Origin: an uncultured bacterium
GTDB lineage: Bacteria; Bacteroidota; Bacteroidia; Bacteroidales; Muribaculaceae
Direction of reading: 5' to 3'
Assembly (NCBI GenBank): GCA_945612775.1
Contig: CALZAF010000006.1
Location: 1-38,514, forward strand
DNA: 38,514 bases
The notes beneath the pieces were generated by a model. It ran no database searches. It saw only the letters and a program-made list of their open reading frames with translations, and was not told where the DNA came from. Both the position numbers and the translations under genes were made by a program. Of this stretch, positions 6,440 through 14,415 are shown one piece after another. The stretch's first letter is position 1. The number at the start of each line of letters is the position of its first letter.

Positions 6440-7766
6440 CTACTTTTGCAAAACCGATTTTTACTTTTTTGTTTTTAATTTTGCAGGTGCTTAATTCGTT
6501 GAGCACCTGTTTTGCTTTTTGGGCAGGTATAGCCACAAGAGAATAGTGGTCTTTAACATCGATTTTCCCAATTTCCTGTGCCGAGAGGTGACTGTTGTTG
6601 GCAATAAACCCAACTATATCGCCGCGCGAAATCTTTTCTTTTTTCCCTGCCATAAAATATAGTGTGGAGTTTTTGGCTGATATAGATTGGCGAGGAGCAG
6701 TTGTGGGCATGGCAAATGTCTCGTCGGTAACTATGAATTCGGGTAGAACCTCGTCGGGCGAAGTGATTACGAATATTTCGCCGTCGTTGTCCACACGAGC
6801 AGTTCTGCCATTGCGGTGAGTGTAGGCTTCGGCTGATGATGGCAAGTGATAGTGTATGATGTGCGCTACACTGTCGATATCCAGTCCGCGTGAGCCTAAA
6901 TCGGTGGAAATAAGTATGTTGTACGACTCGTTGTTGAACATTGCAATCGCTTTTTCGCGGTCGATTTGTTCGAGAGCCCCATGATAGATTCCAGCCGAAA
7001 TGTGACTTTCTTTAAGATAAGAATATATGCGATCAACCGATTCGCGATAATTGGCAAATACTATGGTTTTCTTGTCGTCGAGCGAGAGTAGGAGAGTGCG
7101 GAGGGCTTCAAGTTTGTCCTTCGATGAGGATTCGGCGCGCCACACTTTCATGCGGGAGCGCGTTTCGGCGTTTTTATAAAGGAAATTAAGCACAGTCTCA
7201 TGGTGTAGTTTCACGAAGTCGGGCATTTCATTTATCATGGTGGCCGAAGTGAGAATCTTGCGACTCACATTAGGCATATTTTTCAGAATCTTCTTCATCT
7301 CATCGTGAAATCCGAGTTCGAGCGACTTGTCGAACTCGTCGAGCACAACCAATCGGGTGCTATAAACGTCGATGTTTTGACGCTGAATATGATCGATGAG
7401 GCGCCCCGGGGTGCTAATCAGTATAGATGGCACAATGGCGAGCGACTGTTTCTCGTCGAGCATATTATGTCCGCCATAGCAGCAGCTTACTTTGTGGGCA
7501 GATGCCAACGCCCGGGCTATCTCGTAGATTTGTATTACAAGTTCGCGCGATGGTGCTATAATCACCGCTTGCAGACGCCCATTTGGCTCCTTTATCGACT
7601 TTAAAAGAGGAATTAGAAATGCCAGAGTTTTTCCAGAACCAGTGGGCGACAGTAGAGTGATATCGCCGGGCTCGTTGGCGCGCTTCAGCATGGCTTTTTG
7701 CATCTCGTTAAGTTCTTCGATGCCATATTTCGATGCTATGGTAGATAATATTTCTGACTCTTTCAT
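6435..7766 (-). CDS. dbpA: DEAD-box RNA helicase with C-terminal DbpA-type RNA-binding domain
   Basis: An ATP-dependent RNA helicase of 443 residues. DbpA proteins act on 23S rRNA during large-subunit assembly. Motifs in order: Q23 of a short Q motif, SPTGSGKT (40-47), APSREL (71-76), STPGR (118-122), DEFD in place of DEAD (143-146), SAT (174-176), STDLGSRGLDI (287-297) and HRNGRTAR (317-324). Residues 368-441 form a small RRM-like domain resembling the DbpA RNA-binding domain. A longer frame opens at 7814, but the ATG at 7766 begins the conserved part (MKESEILSTIASKYGI) and the extra 16 residues look like untranslated leader. It converges on the thioredoxin gene with nine bases between stops. 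Confidence 0.9.
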   Translation of the reverse strand: MKESEILSTIASKYGIEELNEMQKAMLKRANEPGDITLLSPTGSGKTLAFLIPLLKSIKEPNGRLQAVIIAPSRELVIQIYEIARALASAHKVSCCYGGHNMLDEKQSLAIVPSILISTPGRLIDHIQRQNIDVYSTRLVVLDEFDKSLELGFHDEMKKILKNMPNVSRKILTSATMINEMPDFVKLHHETVLNFLYKNAETRSRMKVWRAESSSKDKLEALRTLLLSLDDKKTIVFANYRESVDRIYSYLKESHISAGIYHGALEQIDREKAIAMFNNESYNILISTDLGSRGLDIDSVAHIIHYHLPSSAEAYTHRNGRTARVDNDGEIFVITSPDEVLPEFIVTDETFAMPTTAPRQSISAKNSTLYFMAGKKEKISRGDIVGFIANNSHLSAQEIGKIDVKDHYSLVAIPAQKAKQVLNELSTCKIKNKKVKIGFAKVV

Positions 7767-7812
7767 AATTCTTTTAGATGATAAAGTGATGATTAATGAT
7801 GATTTATAAAGC

Positions 7813-7849
7813 AAAAAATGTCCCGATACGGTTTATTGTGCGTATCGGG
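7813..7849 (-). terminator. Rho-independent terminator of the heptad lipoprotein gene
   Basis: A perfect 9-bp inverted repeat CCCGATACG / CGTATCGGG (7822-7830, 7841-7849) has a 10-base loop. Read on the minus strand it is followed by ACATTTTTTG, giving a U-run three bases after the stem. It lies 29 bases beyond the lipoprotein stop. Confidence 0.8.
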
Positions 7850-7877
7850 GCAAATATCTTGAACTGTCAGCTCGGAA

Positions 7878-8453
7878 TTAGTTCTTTTTGAGCTTGCTAA
7901 GAGCTTCTTTAGCTCTTTCAGCTGCTGCCTTTGCTTCTTCAGCCGACTTCTTTACTTCTTCGGCAGTTGCCTTAACTTCTTCAGCCTTTGCCTTAGCTTC
8001 TTCAGCCTTTGCCTTAGCATCTTGAACAGCTTCGTTAGACTCTACGGCTGCCTTGGCTGCTTCTATTGCATCTTCTTTAGCTGTCTCTGCATCAGCTACT
8101 GCTGCTGCTTTAACGCTCTTTGCAATTTCTTCGATGTTGGCTACTTCGTTGAGTGCTGAAACCACATTCATGCTCTCGAACTTGTCTTTGTTTTGATCGT
8201 AAAGTTGTTTGAGTTTCCACTTGTAGGCATTTACTGCAGCTGTGTCGCCTGCTGCTTCGAGTTCGCTGATAGTCTTTTGTGCAGAACTGAATGCGTCGAT
8301 AATTGCCGACGAGTCGTTTGCTGCATTTAGGGCTTCTTCGAGCGATGTTGTCAATTCGTCAACGTTTGCGCCTTCTTCTTTAGAAGAACCGCAGCTAACT
8401 GTTGCTAACGAAAGTGCTACGATTGTAGCAAGAGAAAACAATAATTTTTTCAT
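7878..8453 (-). CDS. Ala/Lys/Glu-rich coiled-coil lipoprotein with heptad repeats
   Basis: The 191 residues begin with a lipoprotein signal peptide; the lipobox ends at C21 (ATVSC). The rest is predicted almost wholly helical and lacks aromatic residues after about residue 92. Residues 146-187 are six consecutive 7-residue units of the form A/V-K-x-x-A-E-E, encoded by 21-bp DNA units, two of them nearly identical. It ends in lysines (LSKLKKN). The design resembles long periplasmic helical lipoproteins such as Lpp, but there is no homology I can claim and no function is known. The sequence between residues 30 and 110 is less repetitive and may be a helical bundle. It has its own promoter and terminator, so it is a single-gene unit. 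Confidence 0.85.
   Translation of the reverse strand: MKKLLFSLATIVALSLATVSCGSSKEEGANVDELTTSLEEALNAANDSSAIIDAFSSAQKTISELEAAGDTAAVNAYKWKLKQLYDQNKDKFESMNVVSALNEVANIEEIAKSVKAAAVADAETAKEDAIEAAKAAVESNEAVQDAKAKAEEAKAKAEEVKATAEEVKKSAEEAKAAAERAKEALSKLKKN
7893..8018 (-). repeat. Six in-frame 21-bp (heptad) repeat units
   Basis: These bases encode residues 146-187 of the lipoprotein as six heptads. The strongest DNA identity is between two adjacent units seen on the plus strand as CTTCTTCAGCCTTTGCCTTAG around 7976-8018. Such units can expand or contract by slippage or recombination. Confidence 0.8.
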
Positions 8454-8491
8454 AATCGTTTGTTGTATTTTTTTGTTTGTGAATTTGAGTG

Positions 8492-8499
8492 CAAATATA
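8492..8499 (-). promoter_or_regulatory. -7 element of the heptad lipoprotein gene
   Basis: TATATTTG on the minus strand (8499-8492) matches TAnnTTTG and lies 38 bases before the ATG at 8453. No clear TTTG is seen at the -33 place. Confidence 0.55.
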
Positions 8500-8583
8500 A
8501 TCTTATTTTACAAAACTAAGAAGTAAACGACAGAATTATTGTGCTAAAAATAATTATCGTGGTAGAAACCTCATTTGACTTGA

Positions 8584-10293
8584 TTATTCTGAGCTTGATG
8601 CGTTGATGTAGTCCACAAATACGGGTTGTGGGTCACTGTCGGGACAAGCTATGAAATGCGCATACGACAATCCATGAATCGATTCGTGCATTGGTTTTAT
8701 CTGCAGCGAGCGTTTTTTGCCGTCAACGTATATTGAGGCATTGCAATTGCCGTTTTTCAGATTCCATTTTATGGTTATTTTATGCCATTTGTTGTCGCTT
8801 ATTTTCAGCATCTTGCGTGAGAGTTGAAGCCGATAGATTGCTTCGTGTTTTGCCACTGTGTCGCATGGATTCATCCATCGGTCGTTAAGAAGCAGGAATG
8901 TGCTTTCGGAATGTCCTGGAAGCTTGATGTTGGCGGATAATTCGCCTTTTTTCATTGCCGGGAAATTCCATACGGCGCCGCGAGAGTCGGCGACGAGGGT
9001 TGGGTCGGGCTCATATAGCAGCTGCAGCATTTTTGCGCCTTTGCGGTCGCTGTGTTCAACCGTTCGACATCCTGCTATGCGATTGTAAACGCAATGGCCT
9101 TTTATACCATCGATGTAGTTGAAAACCGACCAATTGTCAAGTCCTTGGCTGAAGTCGTCGCTGCGCTCGGTTTCGTAAAGCCACTCCACATCAAACATCA
9201 TAATGGCGCGATGAAGTTGATGCTGCCCTACAGATGCCACTATCTTGCCTGGCACAGGTTCCACAAACTGAACCTGGTGCATGCTGCGGTCCATTCCTCC
9301 GCCTCTCACATAGTTTGAGTCGTTGCGCATAGGGTTTAGCCTCAATTCGCGGAATCCGCGCCACGTCTTGCCGTCATCGTCAGAAATTGCAGCATGGGCT
9401 ACATCACGATTGGTAAACACGTCGTCCCATACGCCATCGGCTTCTTTCCTTTCGGGCAACGGGGTGGTGTTGCTCCAGAAAAATAATAGCCTGCCGTCGC
9501 TTAACCTGCCAATGGTGGGCATGGTGATAGTGCCGTAGAATGGCGATTGTGTGGCTTCGCTCCAAGTGGACCCGCCATCGGAGGAAAATGCTTGATAATG
9601 AAAATCCTGCGATGTGCGCATAATCATCCACAGGCGCCCATCGTTAAGTTCAACCACTGTAGGCTCCACAGCTCCGTGATTCCATCGAGTGCCGAGGTGA
9701 AATCCGCCTTTTTTGTGGTCGGGCGATGTTACTGTGTTGGAGCATTGCCAAGTGAGGCCATCATCGTCGGATGTATAGGTGTAGCATCCTTTAGGGGCTA
9801 CACCGCCGTGAGCAGCCACCACTATTCGCTTGCCGTTGGCGGTAAATACCGGTGGCTTAATCATTATCGATTGGCGGTCGCTAACCTTGATTATTCGTCT
9901 ATTCCCGTTGATGCCGCCTTCGGTGCGGATGCAGTACACTCCCATGTTGCCCATGTTCACAAGCCTGATATACTCGTGACTAATGGGGCTCATGCAGTCG
10001 GCAAACACCATATCGCGAGGGTAATTCACTCGTTTCCAGGTTAATCCGTGGTCGCGGCTTGATATATAGAAAGAACCCGGTTCGGCTTGCTCGCCATAGT
10101 TGTAGTGGCGAATTTCGCCATCTTCGAGCATCGATAGCCCAATGTAGGCATCAGAAGGAGGTGTGGCAACCTTGATGGGTGCAAAAACGCTGTCGATTGA
10201 CGAAGGCACGGACTGCGCATATGCGAGTGATGCTGCCGAAAGGCAGAGCGAAGAAATGCATATTGCAAGACTTTTGGGGTATTTTGTTGTCAT
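8584..10293 (-). CDS. Secreted sialidase-fold (BNR/Asp-box) protein with C-terminal LamG-like domain
   Basis: The 569 residues start with a Sec signal peptide (about 1-27, ending AYAQS). Residues 30-375 form a six-bladed propeller with four Asp boxes, SxDxGxTW-like, at about 78-86, 175-182, 237-244 and 304-311. EPTVVEL (210-216) and the later Arg of IMRTS (226) match the Glu and second-Arg region of sialidases. The usual N-terminal RIP-type arginine motif is not seen. Residues 380-569 look like a concanavalin/LamG beta-sandwich that would bind or flank glycan. It is probably a periplasmic or surface glycoside hydrolase, but sialidase activity should not be assumed. A frame extends upstream to 10332, yet the -7 element at 10337-10330 overlaps it, so the ATG at 10293 is chosen. 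Confidence 0.82.
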   Translation of the reverse strand: MTTKYPKSLAICISSLCLSAASLAYAQSVPSSIDSVFAPIKVATPPSDAYIGLSMLEDGEIRHYNYGEQAEPGSFYISSRDHGLTWKRVNYPRDMVFADCMSPISHEYIRLVNMGNMGVYCIRTEGGINGNRRIIKVSDRQSIMIKPPVFTANGKRIVVAAHGGVAPKGCYTYTSDDDGLTWQCSNTVTSPDHKKGGFHLGTRWNHGAVEPTVVELNDGRLWMIMRTSQDFHYQAFSSDGGSTWSEATQSPFYGTITMPTIGRLSDGRLLFFWSNTTPLPERKEADGVWDDVFTNRDVAHAAISDDDGKTWRGFRELRLNPMRNDSNYVRGGGMDRSMHQVQFVEPVPGKIVASVGQHQLHRAIMMFDVEWLYETERSDDFSQGLDNWSVFNYIDGIKGHCVYNRIAGCRTVEHSDRKGAKMLQLLYEPDPTLVADSRGAVWNFPAMKKGELSANIKLPGHSESTFLLLNDRWMNPCDTVAKHEAIYRLQLSRKMLKISDNKWHKITIKWNLKNGNCNASIYVDGKKRSLQIKPMHESIHGLSYAHFIACPDSDPQPVFVDYINASSSE

Positions 10294-10329
10294 GGTGTAT
10301 GTGGATTTTGGGTATTGCTGTTTATGCCG

Positions 10330-10337
10330 CAAAGATA
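10330..10337 (-). promoter_or_regulatory. -7 element of the sialidase-like gene
   Basis: TATCTTTG on the minus strand (10337-10330) matches TAnnTTTG. It predicts a transcript start near 10323-10326, about 30 bases before the ATG at 10293. This rules out the longer reading frame start at 10332. No good -33 TTTG is seen. Confidence 0.6.
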
Positions 10338-10426
10338 ATATTAATTTTTTATAATTCTTTGCATTGTGCAGCTTGATTCTAAAGACCTTAATTGATTAAA
10401 ACAAAAGATGGTGCAATACGGCAAGA

Positions 10427-10449
10427 TTCAAAAAAATATCACTTTTGAA
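10427..10449. promoter_or_regulatory. Inverted repeat upstream of the PFOR promoter, possible operator
   Basis: TTCAAAA (10427-10433) and TTTTGAA (10443-10449) form a perfect 7-bp dyad with a 9-base spacer. It ends 22 bases before the -33 element, a usual site for an activator of a single promoter. The binding protein is unknown. Confidence 0.4.
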
Positions 10450-10471
10450 CGAAGGTTAATTGGCGAATAAC

Positions 10472-10502
10472 TTTGATTTTTTTATAGAATTAGTTACCTT
10501 TG
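10472..10502 (+). promoter_or_regulatory. Consensus promoter of the PFOR gene
   Basis: TTTG (10472-10475), 19 bases, then TACCTTTG (10495-10502) match the Bacteroidetes sigma-ABfr promoter (-33 TTTG, -7 TAnnTTTG) with standard spacing. Transcription would start near 10506-10510, giving a leader of about 135 bases. It is one of the two best promoter matches in the window, in line with the strong codon bias of the gene. Confidence 0.85.
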
Positions 10503-10535
10503 CAAAGATAAATATAGGGGGTCGGTATAAATATA

Positions 10536-10596
10536 TTGAGATTTTGAAATTTTTTTATAAATCTCAAAAGAATATTATGGGAATACTGATTCCATA
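10536..10596 (+). promoter_or_regulatory. Two leader hairpins in the PFOR 5' untranslated region
   Basis: Hairpin 1 pairs TTGAGATTT (10536-10544) with AAATCTCAA (10559-10567) around a 14-base loop. Hairpin 2 pairs TATGGGAAT (10576-10584) with ATTCCATA (10589-10596) around ACTG, with one bulged G. Neither has a following U-run, so they are not simple terminators. They may protect the transcript or control translation. Confidence 0.5.
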
Positions 10597-10633
10597 AATG
10601 TTTGTAGATAACAACAACTTGAATTATATATAA
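10577..10633 (+). other. Two abutting mini-ORFs in the PFOR leader
   Basis: ATG at 10577 encodes MGILIP and stops at 10597. The next base begins an ATG (10598) encoding MFVDNNNLNYI, stopping at 10633, nine bases before the PFOR ATG. They could be leader peptides or chance. The first lies inside the second hairpin. No ribosome binding site is evident for either. Confidence 0.25.
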
Positions 10634-10642
10634 TCAATTATT

Positions 10643-13600
10643 ATGGCAAAAGAAAAAAGATTCTTAACATGTGATGGAAATGAGGCAGCAGCACATGTGA
10701 GCTATATGTTCACAGAAGTAGCAGCCATCTATCCAATCACTCCATCATCTACAATGGCAGAACATGTGGATGAGTGGGCAGCGGCAGGCCGCAAGAACAT
10801 GTTTGGTGAAACTGTATTGGTACAAGAAATGCAGTCGGAGGGTGGTGCCGCAGGTGCTGTTCACGGTTCGCTTCAAGCAGGTGCATTGACTACTACCTAC
10901 ACCGCATCACAGGGCTTGCTCCTTATGATTCCTAACATGTATAAGATTGCAGGCGAATTGCTTCCATGTGTGTTCCACGTATCGGCAAGAACATTGGCAT
11001 CGCACGCATTGAGTATCTTCGGTGACCATCAAGACGTAATGTCGTGCCGCCAAACTGGTTTCGCTATGCTTTGCGAAGGTTCGGTGCAAGAAGTAATGGA
11101 CTTGTCGGCTGTTGCTCACTTGGCAACTATCAAGTCGAGAGTTCCATTTATGAACTTCTTCGACGGTTTCCGCACTTCTCACGAAATACAGAAGATTGAG
11201 GCTATCGATCAAGAAGACTTGGTGCCATTGGTTGACCAAGAAGCTTTGTCAAGATTCCGCAAGAATGCTCTCAATCCAGAGCATCCTACCACTCGTGGTA
11301 TTGCAGAAAACGGCGACGTGTTCTTCCAGCATCGTGAAGCATGCAACAGATATTATGATGCAGTTCCAGAAATCGTTGAACAATACATGGACAAGATTTC
11401 GGAAATTACTGGTCGTAAATACGGATTGTTCGATTACTATGGCGCAGAAGATGCCGACCGCGTAATCATCGCAATGGGTTCGGCTACTGAAGCTATCCGT
11501 GAAGCCATCGACCACCTCACTGCAGATGGCGAAAAGGTAGGTATGGTGGCTGTTCACTTGTATCGCCCATTCTCGGTTAAGCACTTCTTGTCGAAGATTC
11601 CTGCTACTGCTAAGCGCATTGCAGTTCTCGACCGCACAAAGGAACCAGGTGCAATAGGCGAACCACTTTACTTGGACGTTAAGCACGCATTCTATGGCTC
11701 AGAAAATGCTCCAGTTATCGTAGGTGGCCGTTACGGTCTTGCATCTAAGGACACCACTCCAGCTCAAATCTTGGCTGTATATGAAAACTTGGCATTGCCT
11801 AAGCCTAAGGATAACTTCACCCTTGGTATCAACGACGATGTTACATTCACATCACTTCCACTTAAGGAAGAAATCGCAGTTGGTGGCGAAAGCATGTTCC
11901 AAGCTAAGTTCTATGGCCTTGGTGCTGATGGTACTGTAGGTGCTAACAAGAACTCAGTTAAGATTATCGGTGACAATACTAACAAGTATTGCCAAGCTTA
12001 TTTCGCTTACGACTCAAAGAAGTCGGGTGGTTTCACTTGCTCACACCTTCGCTTCGGTGATGAACCAATCCACTCAACTTACTTGGTAAATACTCCTAAC
12101 TTCGTAGCATGCCACGTTCAAGCATATCTTAATATGTATGATGTGACAAGAGGTTTGCAAAAGGGTGGCCGCTTCTTGCTCAACACTATCTGGGAAGGCG
12201 ACGAATTGGCTAAGCACTTGCCAAACAAGGTTAAGAAGTATTTCGCCGACAACAATATCACTGTTTACTACATCAACGCAACTAAGATTGCTCAAGAAAT
12301 CGGTCTTGGCAACCGCACTAACACTATCCTTCAATCGGCATTCTTCCGCATCACTGGCGTAATTCCAGAAGATTTGGCTATCGAACAAATGAAGAAGTTC
12401 ATCGTTAAGTCGTATGGCAAGAAGGGTGAAGATGTAGTTAACAAGAACTATGCAGCAGTAGATCGCGGTGGCGAATACAAGACTCTTGCAGTAGATCCAG
12501 CATGGTCGAACTTGGAAGTTGAACCAAAGGCAACCGACGATGCTCCAGAATATGTAAACAACATCGCTCGTCCAATCAATGCTCAAGATGGCGACCTTCT
12601 CCCAGTATCGGCATTCGTAGGTCTTGAAGATGGTATCATGCCACAAAGCACTGCTAAGTACGAACGTCGTGGCGTATCGGCATTCGTTCCTGAATGGAAT
12701 CCTGCTACATGTATCCAATGTAACAAGTGTGCTTACGTTTGTCCTCACGCTGCTATCCGTCCATTCTTGTTGACAGCTGATGAATTGGCAGCAGCTCCAT
12801 TCGCTGAAGGCGAAACATTGAATGCTATCGGCAAGCAATTTGCAGGCATGAAGTTCGCTCAAGTAGTGGATGCACTCGACTGTCTTGGTTGCGGCAACTG
12901 CGTGGATGTATGTCCAGGCATGAAGGGCGAAAAGGCATTGGTAATGAAGCCACTCGAAGCAGTAGTTGGCGAACAAAACAAGTGGGATTACTGCGTTAAC
13001 AACGTTACTTCTAAGCAGAAGCTTGTCGATATCAAGTCGAACGTTAAGAATTCGCAGTTCGCTACTCCATTGTTTGAGTTCTCGGGCGCTTGCTCTGGTT
13101 GTGGTGAAACTCCATACGTTAAGCTTATCTCTCAATTGTTCGGTGATCGTGAGATGGTGGCTAACGCTACTGGCTGTAGCTCAATCTACTCAGCATCAGC
13201 TCCTTCTACTCCTTATACTACTAACGAAAAGGGTCAAGGTCCAGCATGGGCTAACTCGCTATTCGAAGACTTCTGCGAATTCGGCCTTGGTATGGTAGTA
13301 GCTAACGAAAAGATGCGCGAACGCCTTGTAGAAGCTGTTAAGGCTGCTAAGGAAGCTGACTGCACTGCTCCTGAACTCAAGGAACTCCTTGCAGCATGGC
13401 TTGAAAACAAGGAAGATGGCGAAAAGAGCCGCGAACTCGCTAACGAAATCATCCCAATGCTCGATGGTTGCAACTGCGAAGCTTGCAAGCAAGTTAAGGA
13501 ACTCAGCCACTACTTGGCTAAGCGTTCTCAATGGATTATTGGTGGTGACGGTGCTTCTTACGATATCGGTTTCGGTGGTCTCGACCACGTGCTCGCTTCG

Positions 13601-14203
13601 GGTAAGAATGTTAACCTCCTTGTTCTTGATACCGAAGTTTACTCTAACACTGGTGGCCAGGCTTCTAAGGCTACACCTCTTGGTGCTATTGCTAAGTTCG
13701 CTGCATCGGGCAAGCGTGTTCGCAAGAAAGACCTCGGTTTGATTGCTTCGACCTACGGTTATGTATATTGTGCACAAGTGGCTATGGGTGCTGACAATGC
13801 TCAAACATTGAAGGCTATCCGCGAAGCTGAAGCTTATGATGGACCATCTATCATCATCGCTTACGCTCCATGTATCAACCATGGTTTGAAGGCTGGTATG
13901 GGCAAGTCGCAAGCTGAAGAGGCTAAGGCAGTAGCATGTGGATACTGGCACTTGTGGCGCTACAACCCACAACTCGAGCAAGAAGGCAAGAACCCATTCA
14001 CTCTCGATAGCAAGGAACCAAACTGGGATGAATTCATTCCATTCTTGAAGGGTGAAGTTCGCTATGCATCAGTTATGAAGCAATATCCAGCTGAAGCAGA
14101 AGAATTGTTCGAAGCAGCTAAGGCAAACGCACAATGGCGTTACAACAACTACCGCCGCCTTGCTGTTCAACAATGGGGTCAAGATCCAGACGCAATTAAG
14201 TAA
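10643..14203 (+). CDS. nifJ: Pyruvate:ferredoxin (flavodoxin) oxidoreductase, single-chain PFOR
   Basis: This enzyme converts pyruvate and CoA to acetyl-CoA and CO2, passing electrons to ferredoxin or flavodoxin in the anaerobic cytoplasm. The 1186 residues match the fused homodimeric form. Domain order: pyrimidine-binding TPP domain from residue 1 (YPITPSSTMAEH), CoA-binding and gamma domains, two [4Fe-4S] clusters at about 690 (CIQCNKCAYVCP) and 747 (CLGCGNCVDVCP), a proximal cluster start CSGCGET near 817, and the TPP domain GDGASYDIGFGG near 967 with EVYSNTGGQ. Codons are strongly biased (GCT/GCA, AAG, GAA), unlike the neighbours, indicating very high expression. It has a consensus promoter, a long leader and a strong terminator, so it is monocistronic. 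Confidence 0.98.
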   Translation: MAKEKRFLTCDGNEAAAHVSYMFTEVAAIYPITPSSTMAEHVDEWAAAGRKNMFGETVLVQEMQSEGGAAGAVHGSLQAGALTTTYTASQGLLLMIPNMYKIAGELLPCVFHVSARTLASHALSIFGDHQDVMSCRQTGFAMLCEGSVQEVMDLSAVAHLATIKSRVPFMNFFDGFRTSHEIQKIEAIDQEDLVPLVDQEALSRFRKNALNPEHPTTRGIAENGDVFFQHREACNRYYDAVPEIVEQYMDKISEITGRKYGLFDYYGAEDADRVIIAMGSATEAIREAIDHLTADGEKVGMVAVHLYRPFSVKHFLSKIPATAKRIAVLDRTKEPGAIGEPLYLDVKHAFYGSENAPVIVGGRYGLASKDTTPAQILAVYENLALPKPKDNFTLGINDDVTFTSLPLKEEIAVGGESMFQAKFYGLGADGTVGANKNSVKIIGDNTNKYCQAYFAYDSKKSGGFTCSHLRFGDEPIHSTYLVNTPNFVACHVQAYLNMYDVTRGLQKGGRFLLNTIWEGDELAKHLPNKVKKYFADNNITVYYINATKIAQEIGLGNRTNTILQSAFFRITGVIPEDLAIEQMKKFIVKSYGKKGEDVVNKNYAAVDRGGEYKTLAVDPAWSNLEVEPKATDDAPEYVNNIARPINAQDGDLLPVSAFVGLEDGIMPQSTAKYERRGVSAFVPEWNPATCIQCNKCAYVCPHAAIRPFLLTADELAAAPFAEGETLNAIGKQFAGMKFAQVVDALDCLGCGNCVDVCPGMKGEKALVMKPLEAVVGEQNKWDYCVNNVTSKQKLVDIKSNVKNSQFATPLFEFSGACSGCGETPYVKLISQLFGDREMVANATGCSSIYSASAPSTPYTTNEKGQGPAWANSLFEDFCEFGLGMVVANEKMRERLVEAVKAAKEADCTAPELKELLAAWLENKEDGEKSRELANEIIPMLDGCNCEACKQVKELSHYLAKRSQWIIGGDGASYDIGFGGLDHVLASGKNVNLLVLDTEVYSNTGGQASKATPLGAIAKFAASGKRVRKKDLGLIASTYGYVYCAQVAMGADNAQTLKAIREAEAYDGPSIIIAYAPCINHGLKAGMGKSQAEEAKAVACGYWHLWRYNPQLEQEGKNPFTLDSKEPNWDEFIPFLKGEVRYASVMKQYPAEAEELFEAAKANAQWRYNNYRRLAVQQWGQDPDAIK

Positions 14204-14242
14204 TCGCGACGCTATCAAGATTATTTGATTAATATATTCAAG

Positions 14243-14278
14243 AATCCTCGGTCGATAATATCTGCCGAGGATTTTTTT
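14243..14278 (+). terminator. Terminator of the PFOR gene
   Basis: AATCCTCGG (14243-14251) pairs with CCGAGGATT (14265-14273) around a 13-base loop and runs straight into a seven-T tract ending at 14278. It lies 40 bases after the stop. Confidence 0.92.
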
Positions 14279-14340
14279 GCCCCAAAAATGTGAAATTTGG
14301 GGCGGATTTTGGATAAAGACAGTTTATTTAGGCAACAATA

Positions 14341-14385
14341 AAGGATGTGAGAGGAGAGACTTGTAATCTCTCTACTCACATCCTT
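14341..14385. terminator. Long hairpin between convergent PFOR and UPF0210 genes
   Basis: AAGGATGTGAG (14341-14351) pairs with CTCACATCCTT (14375-14385). The stem continues through GGAGAGA / TCTCTCT with one A-A mismatch and a 7-base loop, about 18 bp in all. On the minus strand TTATTGTT follows, so it probably ends the UPF0210 transcript, 30 bases past its stop. On the plus strand ACTTTTATG follows, making it a possible backup for PFOR. Confidence 0.75.
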
Positions 14386-14415
14386 ACTTTTATGGTAATG
14401 CTCCTACAGGGAAAT

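Larger units (their letters stand above)
10294..10642. other. Intergenic region between the divergent sialidase-like and PFOR genes
   Basis: These 349 bases without a protein gene hold a minus-strand promoter, an inverted repeat, a full plus-strand promoter and a leader of about 130 bases with two hairpins and two mini-ORFs, listed separately. It is AT-rich throughout. Confidence 0.8.

Noticed and set aside
7893..8060. Short regular DNA repeats as a CRISPR array
   Set aside because: The units are 21 bp, directly abutting and in frame as protein heptads; there are no spacers.
10294..10332. Longer N-terminus of the sialidase-like protein (start at 10332)
   Set aside because: The -7 element overlaps that start codon, and the signal peptide fits the start at 10293.
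12074..13135. 353-codon open frame on the minus strand inside PFOR
   Set aside because: It is the mirror of a strongly biased coding sequence, its product is Cys/Trp/Ser-rich with no recognisable domain, and PFOR is unquestionable there.
13259..13981. 240-codon minus-strand frame inside PFOR
   Set aside because: Same cause as the previous frame; no start signal and no domain.
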